Of a stretch of 64,000 nucleotides of DNA, positions 27,117-35,813 are shown piece after piece. How positions within the stretch are numbered: the stretch's first letter is position 1; each line of letters begins with the position of its first letter. Made by a program: the position numbers and the translations under genes. Source of the DNA: Kineosporia succinea (GTDB lineage: Bacteria > Actinomycetota > Actinomycetes > Actinomycetales > Kineosporiaceae). The notes below the pieces were generated by a model that saw only the letters and a program-made list of their open reading frames with translations, did no database searches and was not told the origin of the DNA. The stretch is from the NCBI RefSeq assembly GCF_030811555.1, contig NZ_JAUSQZ010000001.1, forward strand, positions 3,345,241 through 3,409,240, given 5' to 3'.

Positions 27117-27689
27117 ATGAGGCTTGTGATCCTCGGTCCTCCCGGCGCCGGCAAGGGCACACAGGCCAAGAAGGTCGCAGCCCACTTCGGTATCCCCGCG
27201 ATCTCGACCGGTGACATCTTCCGGCAGAACGTCGCCGACAAGACGCCGCTGGGTCTGCAGGTCGAGGAGATCATGAAGTCCGGCAAGTACGTGCCGGACG
27301 AGGTCACCAACGAGATGGTGCGCAACCGCCTCCTGGAAGAGGACGCGGCGGTCGGGTTCCTGCTCGACGGTTACCCGCGCACGGCGGCCCAGGTCGACGA
27401 GCTCGACTCGATGCTCGCCACGGCCGGCAACACGCTGGACGCGGTACTCGAGCTGACGGTCGACATGGACGAGGTCGTCGAGCGTCTGCTCAAGCGGGCC
27501 GAGATCGAGGGTCGCCCGGACGACACCGAAGACGTCATCCGGCACCGGCTCGAGGTCTACACCGAGCAGACCGCCCCACTGGTGCACCTCTACTCGGACC
27601 GCAATCTCCTGCAGCGGGTCGACGGCATGGGGGACATCGGCGACGTCACGAGTCGGCTCCTCGCCGCGTGTGCCGACTTCGCCGCCTGA
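27117..27689 (+). CDS. adk: Adenylate kinase
   Basis: This 190-residue enzyme converts ATP and AMP to two ADP. The P-loop GPPGAGKGT is at residues 7-15, followed by STGDIFRQN and LLDGYPRT. It has the short lid form without a zinc finger, as usual in actinobacteria. The ATG at 27117 is preferred; a TTG one codon earlier is possible. It lies 13 bases after secY, the normal secY-adk-map order. Confidence 0.97.
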   Translation: MRLVILGPPGAGKGTQAKKVAAHFGIPAISTGDIFRQNVADKTPLGLQVEEIMKSGKYVPDEVTNEMVRNRLLEEDAAVGFLLDGYPRTAAQVDELDSMLATAGNTLDAVLELTVDMDEVVERLLKRAEIEGRPDDTEDVIRHRLEVYTEQTAPLVHLYSDRNLLQRVDGMGDIGDVTSRLLAACADFAA

Positions 27690-27707
27690 GACAGAAAGAC
27701 AGCACAG

Positions 27708-28550
27708 ATGCTCGGTCGCGACCGGATCCAGTACAAGACTCCCGAACAGGTCCTGCTCATGCGGGCCGCCGGGCTGATCGTCGCCGACGCCCTGGACGCC
27801 GTGCGCAACGCGCTGGCCCCCGGGCTGACCACGGGCGACCTGGACCGGATCGCGAACGAGCTGATCACCGGGCGGGGTGCCACCCCGTCGTTCCTGAACT
27901 ACGGCCGCCCGCCCTACCCGGCCACGCTCTGCGTGTCGGTGAACGACGAGGTCGTGCACGGCATCCCCGGCGCCAGGGTGCTCCGCGCGGGTGACGTGAT
28001 CAGCGTCGACTGCGGCGCGATCCTCGAGGGCTGGCACGGCGACTCGGCGTTCACCGCCGTGGTGCCGGGCCCCTCGGAGAAGAGCGACGAGCAGACCAAG
28101 GCCGATCAGGACCTGATCGACACCACCGAGGAGTCGATGTGGCGCGGCATCGCGGCGATCGCCGCGGGGGAGCGCCTGAACGCGGTCGGCATCGCCGTCG
28201 AGGACTTCGTCGGTGACCGGTTCGGTCTGGTCGAGGACTACGGCGGCCACGGCATCGGCACCGAGATGCACCAGGAACCGCACGTGCTGAACTACCGCAC
28301 GCGCGACCGGGGCCCGAAGCTGAAGCCCGGCATCTGCCTGGCGATCGAGCCGATGCTCACCGCCGGCGACCCGGAGACCAAGGTCCTGGCCGACGACTGG
28401 ACCGTCGCTACGATCGACGGTGGCAACGCCGCGCACTGGGAACACTCGGTGGCTCTGCTCGACGACGGCCTCTGGGTGCTGACCGCCCGCGACGGTGGCG
28501 TCGCGAAGCTGGCCGAACTTGGTGCGAAGGTGTCACAACGAGCCCTGTAA
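27708..28550 (+). CDS. map: Methionine aminopeptidase, type I
   Basis: This 280-residue metallopeptidase removes N-terminal methionine. The five metal ligands are visible as D101, D112, H181, E214 and E245 (VDCGAILEGWHGD, GGHGIGTEMH, AIEPML, WEHSVAL). It has no N-terminal zinc-finger or SH3-binding extension. It lies 18 bases after adk and ends just before the infA promoter. Confidence 0.97.
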   Translation: MLGRDRIQYKTPEQVLLMRAAGLIVADALDAVRNALAPGLTTGDLDRIANELITGRGATPSFLNYGRPPYPATLCVSVNDEVVHGIPGARVLRAGDVISVDCGAILEGWHGDSAFTAVVPGPSEKSDEQTKADQDLIDTTEESMWRGIAAIAAGERLNAVGIAVEDFVGDRFGLVEDYGGHGIGTEMHQEPHVLNYRTRDRGPKLKPGICLAIEPMLTAGDPETKVLADDWTVATIDGGNAAHWEHSVALLDDGLWVLTARDGGVAKLAELGAKVSQRAL

Positions 28551-28559
28551 GCGGCTCGA

Positions 28560-28590
28560 TTTCGTCGTCCGGCGTGGTATCACGTAGACT
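28560..28590 (+). promoter_or_regulatory. Probable infA operon promoter
   Basis: TAGACT (28585-28590) is a strong -10 match. TTTCGT or TTCGTC (from 28560) serves as -35 at 18-19 bases. Start near 28597, leaving a leader of about 170 bases. Confidence 0.55.
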
Positions 28591-28703
28591 TCTGCGTCGG
28601 CTCATGTGCTGAACTGATTCGTCACCCAGGTAACCGCCGGTGACGACACGAGACAGCCTCTGGACGTCAGTCTGAGCCGTCTGGTGAAAACGCCTGATCG
28701 TGT

Positions 28704-28719
28704 CCGTCTGCGAAGACGG
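28704..28719 (+). other. GCGA-tetraloop hairpin in the infA leader
   Basis: CCGTCT (28704-28709) pairs perfectly with AGACGG (28714-28719) around a GCGA loop, 48 bases before the infA ATG. Confidence 0.5.
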
Positions 28720-28767
28720 TCAGCGGCCGGGCGCCGCGAAAAACGATCAACAGGAAAAGCGGAGGAC

Positions 28768-28989
28768 ATGCCGAAGAAAGACGGCGTCATCGAAATCGAA
28801 GGCACCGTGGTGGAGGCGCTGCCGAACGCCATGTTCCGCGTGGAGCTTTCCAACGGGCACAAGGTACTCGCGCACATCTCCGGCAAGATGCGCCAGCACT
28901 ACATCCGGATCCTTCCGGAAGACCGGGTCGTGGTCGAACTCAGCCCGTATGACCTCTCCCGTGGGCGCATCGTCTACCGCTACAAGTGA
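28768..28989 (+). CDS. infA: Translation initiation factor IF-1
   Basis: This 73-residue OB-fold protein occupies the A-site during initiation. It begins [20 protein letters not shown] and ends [18 protein letters not shown] lies just upstream of the ATG. The gene heads the infA-rpmJ-rpsM-rpsK-rpoA-rplQ cluster. Confidence 0.98.
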   Translation: MPKKDGVIEIEGTVVEALPNAMFRVELSNGHKVLAHISGKMRQHYIRILPEDRVVVELSPYDLSRGRIVYRYK

Positions 28990-29038
28990 CACCTCCGTTC
29001 CACAAGCCCTGCACCATCAGCCCCCGTCGGAAGCCACG

Positions 29039-29152
29039 ATGAAGGTCAAGCCGAGCGTCAAGAAGATCTGTGACAAGTGCCGAGTGATCCGCCGTAACGG
29101 CCGGGTCATGATCATCTGCGACAACGTGCGCCACAAGCAGCGTCAGGGCTGA
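29039..29152 (+). CDS. rpmJ: 50S ribosomal protein L36
   Basis: This 37-residue protein has the zinc-binding set CDKC, a third Cys in IICDN and the His in RHKQRQG, so it is the zinc-containing form. The ATG at 29039 gives the standard start [14 protein letters not shown]. Confidence 0.97.
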   Translation: MKVKPSVKKICDKCRVIRRNGRVMIICDNVRHKQRQG

Positions 29153-29346
29153 ACCAGCCCCGCAGAAGCACGGCACCACTGCACAGCATCTGAGAAAAAC
29201 AGCAGCGCACGTCTCTGAGGCACCGGGCGACACGCCCGACCTCGTGGGGCGACACCCCCGGACCACCGGGCCGGGGACCCCTCAGCTCCATCAGGGGGAA
29301 TGCCGCTGCTCCACACCCGGTACGAGCAGAGAAGAGAACTCCTGCA
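29153..29346 (+). other. Leader-like spacer before rpsM
   Basis: This 194-base gap contains the third copy of the shared ribosomal-leader element (29227-29252). It also has two small stems with similar cores: CGGGC/GCCCG (29224-29238) and GGGG/CCCC (29046 offset corrected: 29246-29249 with 29255-29258). A purine-rich ribosome site lies at its end. No clear promoter is seen. Confidence 0.45.
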
Positions 29347-29727
29347 ATGGCACGTCTCGTCGGAGTCGACCTCCCGCGCGAAAAGCGTCTCGAGGTCGCC
29401 CTCACCTACATCTTCGGCGTCGGCAAGACCCGCGCCAAGGAGACGCTCGCGGCCACCGGCCTGAGCGCCGACCTCCGTGTGCGCGAGCTCAGCGAAGAAG
29501 ACCTCGTCAGCCTGCGCGACTTCCTCGAGGGCAACTTCAAGCTCGAGGGTGACCTGCGCCGCGAGGTTGCCGCCGACATCCGCCGCAAGGTCGAGATCGG
29601 CTGCTACGAGGGCCTGCGTCACCGTCGCGGCCTGCCGGTCCGCGGTCAGCGCACCAAGACCAACGCTCGTACCCGCAAGGGCCCGAAGCGCACCGTTGCC
29701 GGTAAGAAGAAGGCCGGCAAGAAGTAG
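29347..29727 (+). CDS. rpsM: 30S ribosomal protein S13
   Basis: This 126-residue head protein contacts P-site tRNA. It begins [21 protein letters not shown]'s family start, with GVGKTRAKE, the [20 protein letters not shown] block and a Lys-rich tail. The ATG is preceded by GAGAAGAGAA. rpsK follows after 66 bases. Confidence 0.97.
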   Translation: MARLVGVDLPREKRLEVALTYIFGVGKTRAKETLAATGLSADLRVRELSEEDLVSLRDFLEGNFKLEGDLRREVAADIRRKVEIGCYEGLRHRRGLPVRGQRTKTNARTRKGPKRTVAGKKKAGKK

Positions 29728-29793
29728 TCCGCTCCACCCTCTGACCAAGGGTCCGGAGTACGGACCGACGACCTCCCAGGAAGTAGCTTTTAG

Positions 29794-30201
29794 ATGCCTC
29801 CCAAGTCACGCCAGGCCTCTGCGTCGCGTAAGCCGCGTCGCAAGGAAAAGAAGAACGTCGCCCACGGCCACGCTCACATCAAGAGCACGTTCAACAACAC
29901 GATCGTGTCGATCACCGACCCGGTCGGCAACGTGATCGCGTGGGCGTCCTCCGGCCAGGTCGGCTTCAAGGGCTCGCGTAAGTCCACGCCGTTCGCCGCG
30001 CAGATGGCCGCCGAGGCCGCCGCGCGTCGCGCCCAGGAGCACGGCATGCGCAAGGTCGACGTCTTCGTGAAGGGCCCGGGCTCGGGCCGCGAGACCGCGA
30101 TCCGCTCCCTCCAGGCCACCGGCCTCGAGGTCGGCTCGATCCAGGACGTCACGCCGACCCCGCACAACGGCTGCCGCCCGCCGAAGCGCCGCCGCGTCTA
30201 A
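29794..30201 (+). CDS. rpsK: 30S ribosomal protein S11
   Basis: This 135-residue platform protein shows [36 protein letters not shown] and [19 protein letters not shown] 12-bp hairpin follows. The next gene is rpoA: rpsD, which sits here in mycobacteria, is absent. Confidence 0.98.
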   Translation: MPPKSRQASASRKPRRKEKKNVAHGHAHIKSTFNNTIVSITDPVGNVIAWASSGQVGFKGSRKSTPFAAQMAAEAAARRAQEHGMRKVDVFVKGPGSGRETAIRSLQATGLEVGSIQDVTPTPHNGCRPPKRRRV

Positions 30202-30209
30202 TGCTTTTC

Positions 30210-30237
30210 GGGCCTCCCGGGGTGACCCGGGAGGCCC
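30210..30237 (+). other. Perfect hairpin between rpsK and rpoA
   Basis: GGGCCTCCCGGG (30210-30221) pairs with CCCGGGAGGCCC (30226-30237) around a GTGA tetraloop. No T-run follows. It may be a U-less terminator or a processing site. Confidence 0.65.
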
Positions 30238-30320
30238 ACCCGCCGGTTGACATGGAATCGGTGGGTCACCCCCAGCAGGCGTCATATAGCGGTCGCCTGT
30301 AGCGAAAGGGAAAACGAACA

Positions 30321-31337
30321 GTGCTTATCGCACAGCGCCCCATCCTCGCCGAGGAGGCTGTCTCCGAGCACCGCTCCCGGTTCGTCATCGAGCCGCTGGA
30401 GCCGGGTTTCGGCTACACCCTCGGTAACTCGCTCCGTCGCACCCTGCTCTCGAGCATCCCGGGCGCGTCGGTCACCAGCATCCGTATCGACGGCGTGCTG
30501 CACGAGTTCACCACCGTGCCCGGTGTCAAGGAAGACGTCACCGAGCTCATCCTCAACATCAAGCGTCTCGTCGTCTCCTCGGAGCACGACGAGCCGATCG
30601 TGATGTACCTGCGCAAGCAGGGTCCGGGCACGGTCACCGCCGCGGACATCGCCCCGCCGGCCGGCGTCGAGGTGCACAACCCCGACCTTCACATCGCCAC
30701 CCTGAACGCGAAGGGCAAGCTCGAGCTCGAGCTGACCGTCGAGCGCGGTCGTGGCTACGTGTCGGCCAACCAGAACAAGACCGGTGAGCAGGAGATCGGC
30801 CGGATCCCGATCGACTCCATCTACTCCCCGGTGCTGAAGGTCACGTACAAGGTCGAGGCGACGCGTGTCGAGCAGCGCACCGACTTCGACCGGCTGATCG
30901 TCGACGTCGAGACCAAGCCGTCGATGCAGCCGCGCGACGCCATGGCGAGCGCCGGCAAGACGCTGGTCGAGCTGTTCGGCCTGGCCCGCGAGCTCAACCT
31001 CGAGGCCGAGGGCATCGACATGGGCCCGTCCCCGTCGGACGCCGCCCTGGCCGCCGACCTGGCGCTGCCGATCGAGGAGCTCGACCTCACGGTCCGGTCG
31101 TACAACTGCCTCAAGCGCGAGGGCATCCACACCGTGGGTGAGCTCGTCGGGCGCAGCGAGGCCGACCTGCTCGACATCCGGAACTTCGGCGCCAAGTCCA
31201 TCGACGAGGTCAAGGCCAAGCTCCACGGCATGAGCCTCGCGCTGAAGGACAGCCCGCCCGGATTCGACCCCTCGCTCGTCGTCGACAGCTTCGGAGCGGA
31301 CGACGACATGTCGTTCGCCGAGGACGAGCAGCTCTGA
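30321..31337 (+). CDS. rpoA: DNA-directed RNA polymerase subunit alpha
   Basis: This 338-residue subunit nucleates polymerase assembly and contacts UP elements and activators. The N-terminal domain shows [20 protein letters not shown] and [10 protein letters not shown]. The C-terminal domain (about residues 250-315) has [20 protein letters not shown] and [18 protein letters not shown] start with GAAAGGGAAAA upstream. TATAGC (30285-30290) could give an internal promoter, but its -35 is poor. A hairpin separates it from rplQ. Confidence 0.98.
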   Translation: MLIAQRPILAEEAVSEHRSRFVIEPLEPGFGYTLGNSLRRTLLSSIPGASVTSIRIDGVLHEFTTVPGVKEDVTELILNIKRLVVSSEHDEPIVMYLRKQGPGTVTAADIAPPAGVEVHNPDLHIATLNAKGKLELELTVERGRGYVSANQNKTGEQEIGRIPIDSIYSPVLKVTYKVEATRVEQRTDFDRLIVDVETKPSMQPRDAMASAGKTLVELFGLARELNLEAEGIDMGPSPSDAALAADLALPIEELDLTVRSYNCLKREGIHTVGELVGRSEADLLDIRNFGAKSIDEVKAKLHGMSLALKDSPPGFDPSLVVDSFGADDDMSFAEDEQL

Positions 31338-31348
31338 CAACCCCCTAG

Positions 31349-31378
31349 CCCGGCGCGGGATGCGAACCCCGCGCCGGG
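31349..31378 (+). other. Hairpin between rpoA and rplQ
   Basis: CCCGGCGCGGG (31349-31359) pairs perfectly with CCCGCGCCGGG (31368-31378) around an 8-base loop. No T-run. Confidence 0.6.
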
Positions 31379-31403
31379 TGCGCATCTCTAGGAGTTCACC
31401 GAC

Positions 31404-32006
31404 ATGCCCACGCCCACCAAGGGTCCCCGGCTCGGGGGTGGTCCCGCGCACGAGCGGCTGCTGCTGGCCAACCTCGCGACCCAGCTGTTCACGCACAAGT
31501 CCATCACCACCACGCAGACGCGTGCGAAGCGCATGCAGCCGCTGGCTGAGCGCATGATCACGTTCGCGAAGCGCGGTGACCTGTCGGCTCGCCGCCGGGT
31601 GCTGCAGACGATCACGGACAAGGGCGTCGTCCACACGCTCTTCACCGAGATCGCTCCGGTGGTGGCCGAGCGCAAGGGCGGCTACACCCGTATCACCAAG
31701 ATCGGTAACCGCAAGGGCGACAACGCCGCGATGGTCGTCATCGAGCTCGTTCTCGAGCCCGTGACCGCCGCCGCGCGTGAGGCCGAGGCCGCCACCGCTC
31801 GTGCGGCCCGCGGCAACACGTCGGCCGCCGAGGCTGCCGCCGCCAAGGCCGAGGACGCCAAGGCCGCCGGCGACGCCGAGGCCGCGGTTGACGCCGCCGC
31901 CGAGGCCGAGGCCGCTGCGGAGGCCGAGGGCACCGCTGACGCCAAGGCTGCCGCCGAGGTCGCCGAAGAGGCTGCCGAGGACGCGGTCGAAGGCAAGAAG
32001 AAGTAG
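31404..32006 (+). CDS. rplQ: 50S ribosomal protein L17 with long Ala/Glu tail
   Basis: This 200-residue protein has a normal L17 core of about 120 residues ([53 protein letters not shown]). A tail of about 80 residues, almost only Ala, Glu, Asp and Lys, ends in EGKKK. Actinobacterial L17 proteins often carry such extensions. Their role is unclear. A terminator follows. Confidence 0.96.
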   Translation: MPTPTKGPRLGGGPAHERLLLANLATQLFTHKSITTTQTRAKRMQPLAERMITFAKRGDLSARRRVLQTITDKGVVHTLFTEIAPVVAERKGGYTRITKIGNRKGDNAAMVVIELVLEPVTAAAREAEAATARAARGNTSAAEAAAAKAEDAKAAGDAEAAVDAAAEAEAAAEAEGTADAKAAAEVAEEAAEDAVEGKKK

Positions 32007-32019
32007 TTCTCACGCAGCC

Positions 32020-32061
32020 GAGCCCGTCATCCCCGTTCGGGGGTGGCGGGCTCGTCTCGTT
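32020..32061 (+). terminator. Terminator-like hairpin after rplQ
   Basis: A 15-bp stem (32020-32034 with 32039-32053, two G-T pairs) has a GTTC loop and is followed by GTCTCGTT. Some readthrough into truA is likely, as truA starts only about 30 bases later. Confidence 0.65.
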
Positions 32062-32089
32062 CAGCAGCCTCGACCGCGGAGAAGAACCA

Positions 32090-33088
32090 TTGCTTACGGA
32101 CGTTGCGGAGCCTGAGGGGCCGGGGTCACCGGAGGCGCCGGGAGGCGGGGTGGGGCCGGAAGGCCCCGACGCGTCCCTCATTTCGCCCTCTGAGCCCTCT
32201 GAGGCCTCTGTGCCCGCGAATACCACGAGGGGCGACGTGGTTTCGGAGCCGCTGGTCCGGATCCGGCTCGATCTGGGCTACGACGGAACGGATTTCAGCG
32301 GCTGGGCCGCCCAGCCAGGCCGCCGCACGGTGGAGGAGACGATCGCCACCGGCCTGAGCACGATCCTGCGGCTGGGGCGACCGGTGAAGCTGACGGTGGC
32401 GGGACGTACGGACGCGGGGGTGCACGCGCGCGGTCAGGTCGCGCACGCGGATGTGCCGGTCGGTGCCTGGGAGCAGATTCCCGGTCGGAGTGACCGCGCC
32501 CCGGCTCTGGCGCTGGTGACGCGGCTGGCCGGTGTGCTGCCCGGTGACGTTCGCGTGCACGGGGTTTCGGTTGCGCCCGAAGGGTTCGACGCGAGGTTCT
32601 CGGCGGTGCATCGCCGGTACTCCTACCGCGTCAGCGATCACCCGGCCGGGGCGCCGCCCCTACGGCGCCGGGACGTGCTGAGTCATCGGCGCCCTCTCGA
32701 TGCCTCGGCCATGTCCGAGGCCGCGGGGCGGCTGGTCGGGCTGAAGGACTTCGCGGCGTTCTGCAAGCACCGCGAGGGGGCGACGACGATCCGGACGCTG
32801 CTGCGGTACGAGTGGCGGCGCACTCCGGAAGGGCTGCTGGAGGCCACCGTGCTGGCGGACGCGTTCTGCCACTCGATGGTGCGTGCGCTGGTCGGGGCGG
32901 TGCTGCCGGTGGGGGAGGGGCGCAAGTCCGTGGAGTGGCCGGCCGAGGTGCTGACGGGGCGCCGTCGGGATCCGCACGTGGCCGTGGTGGCGCCGCACGG
33001 GCTGGTGCTGGAGGAGGTCGGGTACCCGGCGGACTCCGAGCTGGCCGGGCGGGCGCGGGAGTCACGCGCGGTGCGGACGCTGCCGTAG
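32090..33088 (+). CDS. truA: tRNA pseudouridine synthase A
   Basis: This enzyme makes pseudouridine at positions 38-40 of tRNA anticodon arms. The catalytic Asp lies in AGRTDAGVHA (D108 from the TTG at 32090). LDLGYDGTDFSGWAAQPG and FDARFSAVHRRYSYRV are family blocks. The TTG has GGAGAAG upstream and gives 332 residues with a Pro/Glu/Ser-rich N-terminal stretch. GTG at 32210 or 32238 would give a more typical length, so the start is uncertain. The rplQ-truA order is widespread. Confidence 0.92.
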   Translation: MLTDVAEPEGPGSPEAPGGGVGPEGPDASLISPSEPSEASVPANTTRGDVVSEPLVRIRLDLGYDGTDFSGWAAQPGRRTVEETIATGLSTILRLGRPVKLTVAGRTDAGVHARGQVAHADVPVGAWEQIPGRSDRAPALALVTRLAGVLPGDVRVHGVSVAPEGFDARFSAVHRRYSYRVSDHPAGAPPLRRRDVLSHRRPLDASAMSEAAGRLVGLKDFAAFCKHREGATTIRTLLRYEWRRTPEGLLEATVLADAFCHSMVRALVGAVLPVGEGRKSVEWPAEVLTGRRRDPHVAVVAPHGLVLEEVGYPADSELAGRARESRAVRTLP

Positions 33089-33246
33089 CACGCTGCGGCG
33101 GGGCGGCCTCGTACCGGCATCGGTGACAACCTCCGGCGGGACTCGAGCGTGCCCGGGTGGGTGGGCCCTGCCCGGAGGCCGAGGTGAAGGCCCGACCGCT
33201 TGCCCCTACGTCATGTTCCGTTCACACCAATCAAACCGATCGCGCC

Positions 33247-33252
33247 TAGGCT
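33247..33252 (+). promoter_or_regulatory. -10 element for a leaderless nuclease gene
   Basis: TAGGCT ends eight bases before the GTG at 33261, so transcription should begin at or next to the start codon. The -35 is weak (around TTCACA, 33221). Confidence 0.45.
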
Positions 33253-33260
33253 GCCTGACC

Positions 33261-35150
33261 GTGACGACGACGAGGCGTACCTACGCGACGGGGGCCGTGG
33301 TTCTCACCGCGGCGACGACACTCACCGGCCTGGGCCTGGTGGCCCCTTCAACGGCTCAGGCGGCCCGGACGGCAGAAGCAGCCTGTACCGGCACCACCAC
33401 CGCCATCGGCAAGGTCCAGGGCAGCGGCGACACCGCGGCGATCACCGGCACGGTCACCGTGCGCGGTGTCGTGGTCAGCGACAACGAGGGCTCCTCGCCC
33501 ACGCTGCAGGGTTTCTTCGTGCAGGACGCGGGCGACAGGGACAGGGCCACGTCCGACGGCATCTTCGTCTACGCCCCCGGCCAGAACCAGGTGAAGGTCG
33601 GCGACGAGGTCCAGGTCACCGGCAACGCCGCGGAGTACCAGGGGCAGACCCAGGTCACCTCCACCGCCGTCGAGCTGTGCGGCACCGGCAGGTCGGTCAG
33701 GCCGACCACCGTGAAGCTGCCCCTCACGAGCGGGAACAGCCTCGAGCGCTACGAGGGCATGCTCGTCCGCCTGCCGCAGAACCTGACCGTGACCGAGCAC
33801 TACCTGCTGGGCCGCTTCGGCCAGGTCACGGTCTCGTCCAGGGGCCGGCTGACGCAGCCGACCAACGTCTACGCCGCCGCCGACCCGCGCCGCGCGAAGC
33901 TGCAGGCCGAGAACGACCTGAACCAGCTGATCATCGACGACGCCCTGAACAACCAGAACGCCGACCCGATCGTCTTCGGCCGCGACGGCAAGCCGCTCAG
34001 CGCGAGCAACACCCTGCGCACCGGCGACACCGTGAAGAACGCGACCGGTGTGCTCACATACACCTGGGCGGGTAACGCCGCGAGCCCCAACGCCTGGCGC
34101 CTGCGCCCGGTCGGTGCGCTGAACGGGCAGGCGAACTTCAAGGCGGCCAACGCGCGTCCGAAGTCCAGCAGGGTCAAGGGCGACGTCACCGTGGCCAGCA
34201 GCAACGTGCTGAACTACTTCAACACCTTCACGGGCTGCACCTACGGTGTGGGTGGCGCGGCCGCCGACTGCCGCGGCGCCGAGAACGCGACCGAGTTCGA
34301 GCGCCAGACCGCCAAGGAGGTCGCGGCGCTGAAGAGCCTCGACGCCGACGTGGTCGGGCTGATGGAGATCGAGAACGACGGCTACGGCGCGGACAGCGCG
34401 ATCGCGGCCCTCACCGACGCGCTGAACGCGGCTACGAAGCCGGGCACCTACGCGTACATCGACGCGGATCAGGCCACCGGCGTCACGAACGTGGCCGGTG
34501 ACGACGCGATCAAGGTCGGCATGCTCTACCGGCCGGCGAAGGTCACGCCGGTGAGGACGCTGGTGGCCGACGACGACCTGTTCGAGCGGCACCCGCTCTC
34601 GGTGACCTTCAAGGACAGGAAGAACGCCAGGGTCAGCGTGGTCGTGAACCACTTCAAGTCGAAGGGCTGCGACGGCGCGACCGGGGCCGACGCCGACCAG
34701 AACGACGGCCAGAGCTGCTGGAACGCCCACCGCACGGAGCAGGCCACCGAGCTGGCCACGTGGATCGACTCGACCGTGGTCAAGACCGCCGGCGACAGGG
34801 ACGTGCTGGTCATCGGTGACCTGAACAGCTACGCCAAGGAAGACCCGATCCAGGCCCTGGCCCGGAGCGGCTACGTCGACATGATCGACAAGGAGATCGG
34901 CAGTGAGCAGGCGTACTCGTACGTCTTCGACGGCCAGTCCGGCTACCTCGACCAGGCCCTGGCCAGCTCCTCGCTGAAGAGCCAGGTCAAGGACGTGCAG
35001 GACGTGCACATCAACGCCGACGAGCCCTCGGTGCTCGACTACAACACCAATTTCAAGTCGGCCGGCCAGATCACCTCGCTGTACGCGCCCGACCGCTTCC
35101 GCACCTCCGACCACGACCCGGTGCTGATCGGGCTGGACCTGCGCAAGTAG
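33261..35150 (+). CDS. Secreted ExeM/NucH-type endonuclease
   Basis: This 629-residue protein has a signal peptide (basic TTTRRTY, hydrophobic core, cleavage after STAQA near residue 34). Residues 35-160 resemble the OB-like domain found before such nucleases. The endonuclease/exonuclease/phosphatase domain begins near residue 311 (ASSNVLNYF). Catalytic candidates are E369 (MEIEND), H464 (VNHFKSKG), D520 and N522 (GDLNSY), and D617-H618 (SDHDPV). It probably degrades extracellular DNA for nutrients or matrix turnover. No LPXTG anchor is seen. The GTG at 33261 is preferred over an earlier GTG at 33123, which would bury the signal peptide. Confidence 0.88.
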   Translation: MTTTRRTYATGAVVLTAATTLTGLGLVAPSTAQAARTAEAACTGTTTAIGKVQGSGDTAAITGTVTVRGVVVSDNEGSSPTLQGFFVQDAGDRDRATSDGIFVYAPGQNQVKVGDEVQVTGNAAEYQGQTQVTSTAVELCGTGRSVRPTTVKLPLTSGNSLERYEGMLVRLPQNLTVTEHYLLGRFGQVTVSSRGRLTQPTNVYAAADPRRAKLQAENDLNQLIIDDALNNQNADPIVFGRDGKPLSASNTLRTGDTVKNATGVLTYTWAGNAASPNAWRLRPVGALNGQANFKAANARPKSSRVKGDVTVASSNVLNYFNTFTGCTYGVGGAAADCRGAENATEFERQTAKEVAALKSLDADVVGLMEIENDGYGADSAIAALTDALNAATKPGTYAYIDADQATGVTNVAGDDAIKVGMLYRPAKVTPVRTLVADDDLFERHPLSVTFKDRKNARVSVVVNHFKSKGCDGATGADADQNDGQSCWNAHRTEQATELATWIDSTVVKTAGDRDVLVIGDLNSYAKEDPIQALARSGYVDMIDKEIGSEQAYSYVFDGQSGYLDQALASSSLKSQVKDVQDVHINADEPSVLDYNTNFKSAGQITSLYAPDRFRTSDHDPVLIGLDLRK

Positions 35151-35166
35151 GGCCACCACGACCCTG

Positions 35167-35207
35167 ATGGTGGACGTTCCGGTCGAGGTGACCGGGACGT
35201 CCACCAT
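35167..35207 (+). terminator. Terminator after the nuclease gene
   Basis: ATGGTGGACGT-t-CCGGTC pairs with GACCGG-g-ACGTCCACCAT (35167-35207), followed by TGTG. Confidence 0.75.
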
Positions 35208-35279
35208 TGTGCGGGGTTGCATGAAAACCCGGACGCTCACGAATGGCGGGCGAACGCGGACAGTGCCAATCTCGCCTGC

Positions 35280-35765
35280 ATGAGCAATTCGACCTTTGAG
35301 CCCGGCGACTCGGACGAGGTCTACCAGCCCGGTGACGACGGGGCGGACGACACGTACGACCTCGACCAGGCGTTCGGTGACGACGACGTCGACGGCACGG
35401 TGTTCGACGCCGGCTACTCGCCGCCCGAGAAGCCGCGGGGGATGACCCGGTTCGGCACCACCGAGCAGGAGGAGCTGGAGGGCGAGAGTCTCGACCAGCG
35501 TCTCGCACAGGAGGAGCCCGACCCCAACTTGGCCTCCGACCTCGAGGCGTCGCCCACCGACGAGAACGTCGACTCGGTGGACAACAACCGGGTCGAGGAC
35601 GAGGACCTCTCGTACGCCGAGGTCGGTGGCGAGCGCGCCGGCCGGCTGGTCGACCCGGACGAGGGTCTCGGCTCCGACGAGGAGAAAGACCTGATCGGGT
35701 CGGACGTCGGCATCGACCAGGGGGCCGCGAGCGCCGAAGAGGCAGCGGTCCACGTGATCGACTGA
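35280..35765 (+). CDS. Acidic DUF5709-type actinobacterial protein
   Basis: This 161-residue protein is very rich in Asp, Glu, Gly and Ser and is probably largely disordered. The central block SPPEKPRGMTRFGTTEQEE with SLDQRLAQEEPD matches DUF5709, an actinobacterial family without known function. The ATG at 35280 is preferred. No ribosome site is visible, but CAATCT (35267-35272) lies seven bases upstream, consistent with a leaderless message. It stands between the nuclease terminator and an ABC-F gene. No membrane segment or signal is seen. Confidence 0.8.
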   Translation: MSNSTFEPGDSDEVYQPGDDGADDTYDLDQAFGDDDVDGTVFDAGYSPPEKPRGMTRFGTTEQEELEGESLDQRLAQEEPDPNLASDLEASPTDENVDSVDNNRVEDEDLSYAEVGGERAGRLVDPDEGLGSDEEKDLIGSDVGIDQGAASAEEAAVHVID

Positions 35766-35801
35766 TTCTTTAATCAGGAGCATGGGGGCGCCGGTACCGG
35801 G

Positions 35802-35807
35802 CACACT
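35802..35807 (+). promoter_or_regulatory. -10 element for a leaderless ABC-F gene
   Basis: CACACT ends six bases before the GTG at 35814, with no ribosome site between. Confidence 0.4.
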
Positions 35808-35813
35808 GGCCGG

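Noticed and set aside
30247-30252. Perfect TTGACA -35 hexamer upstream of rpoA.
   Set aside because: No acceptable -10 lies 16-19 bases downstream, so it was not called as a promoter.
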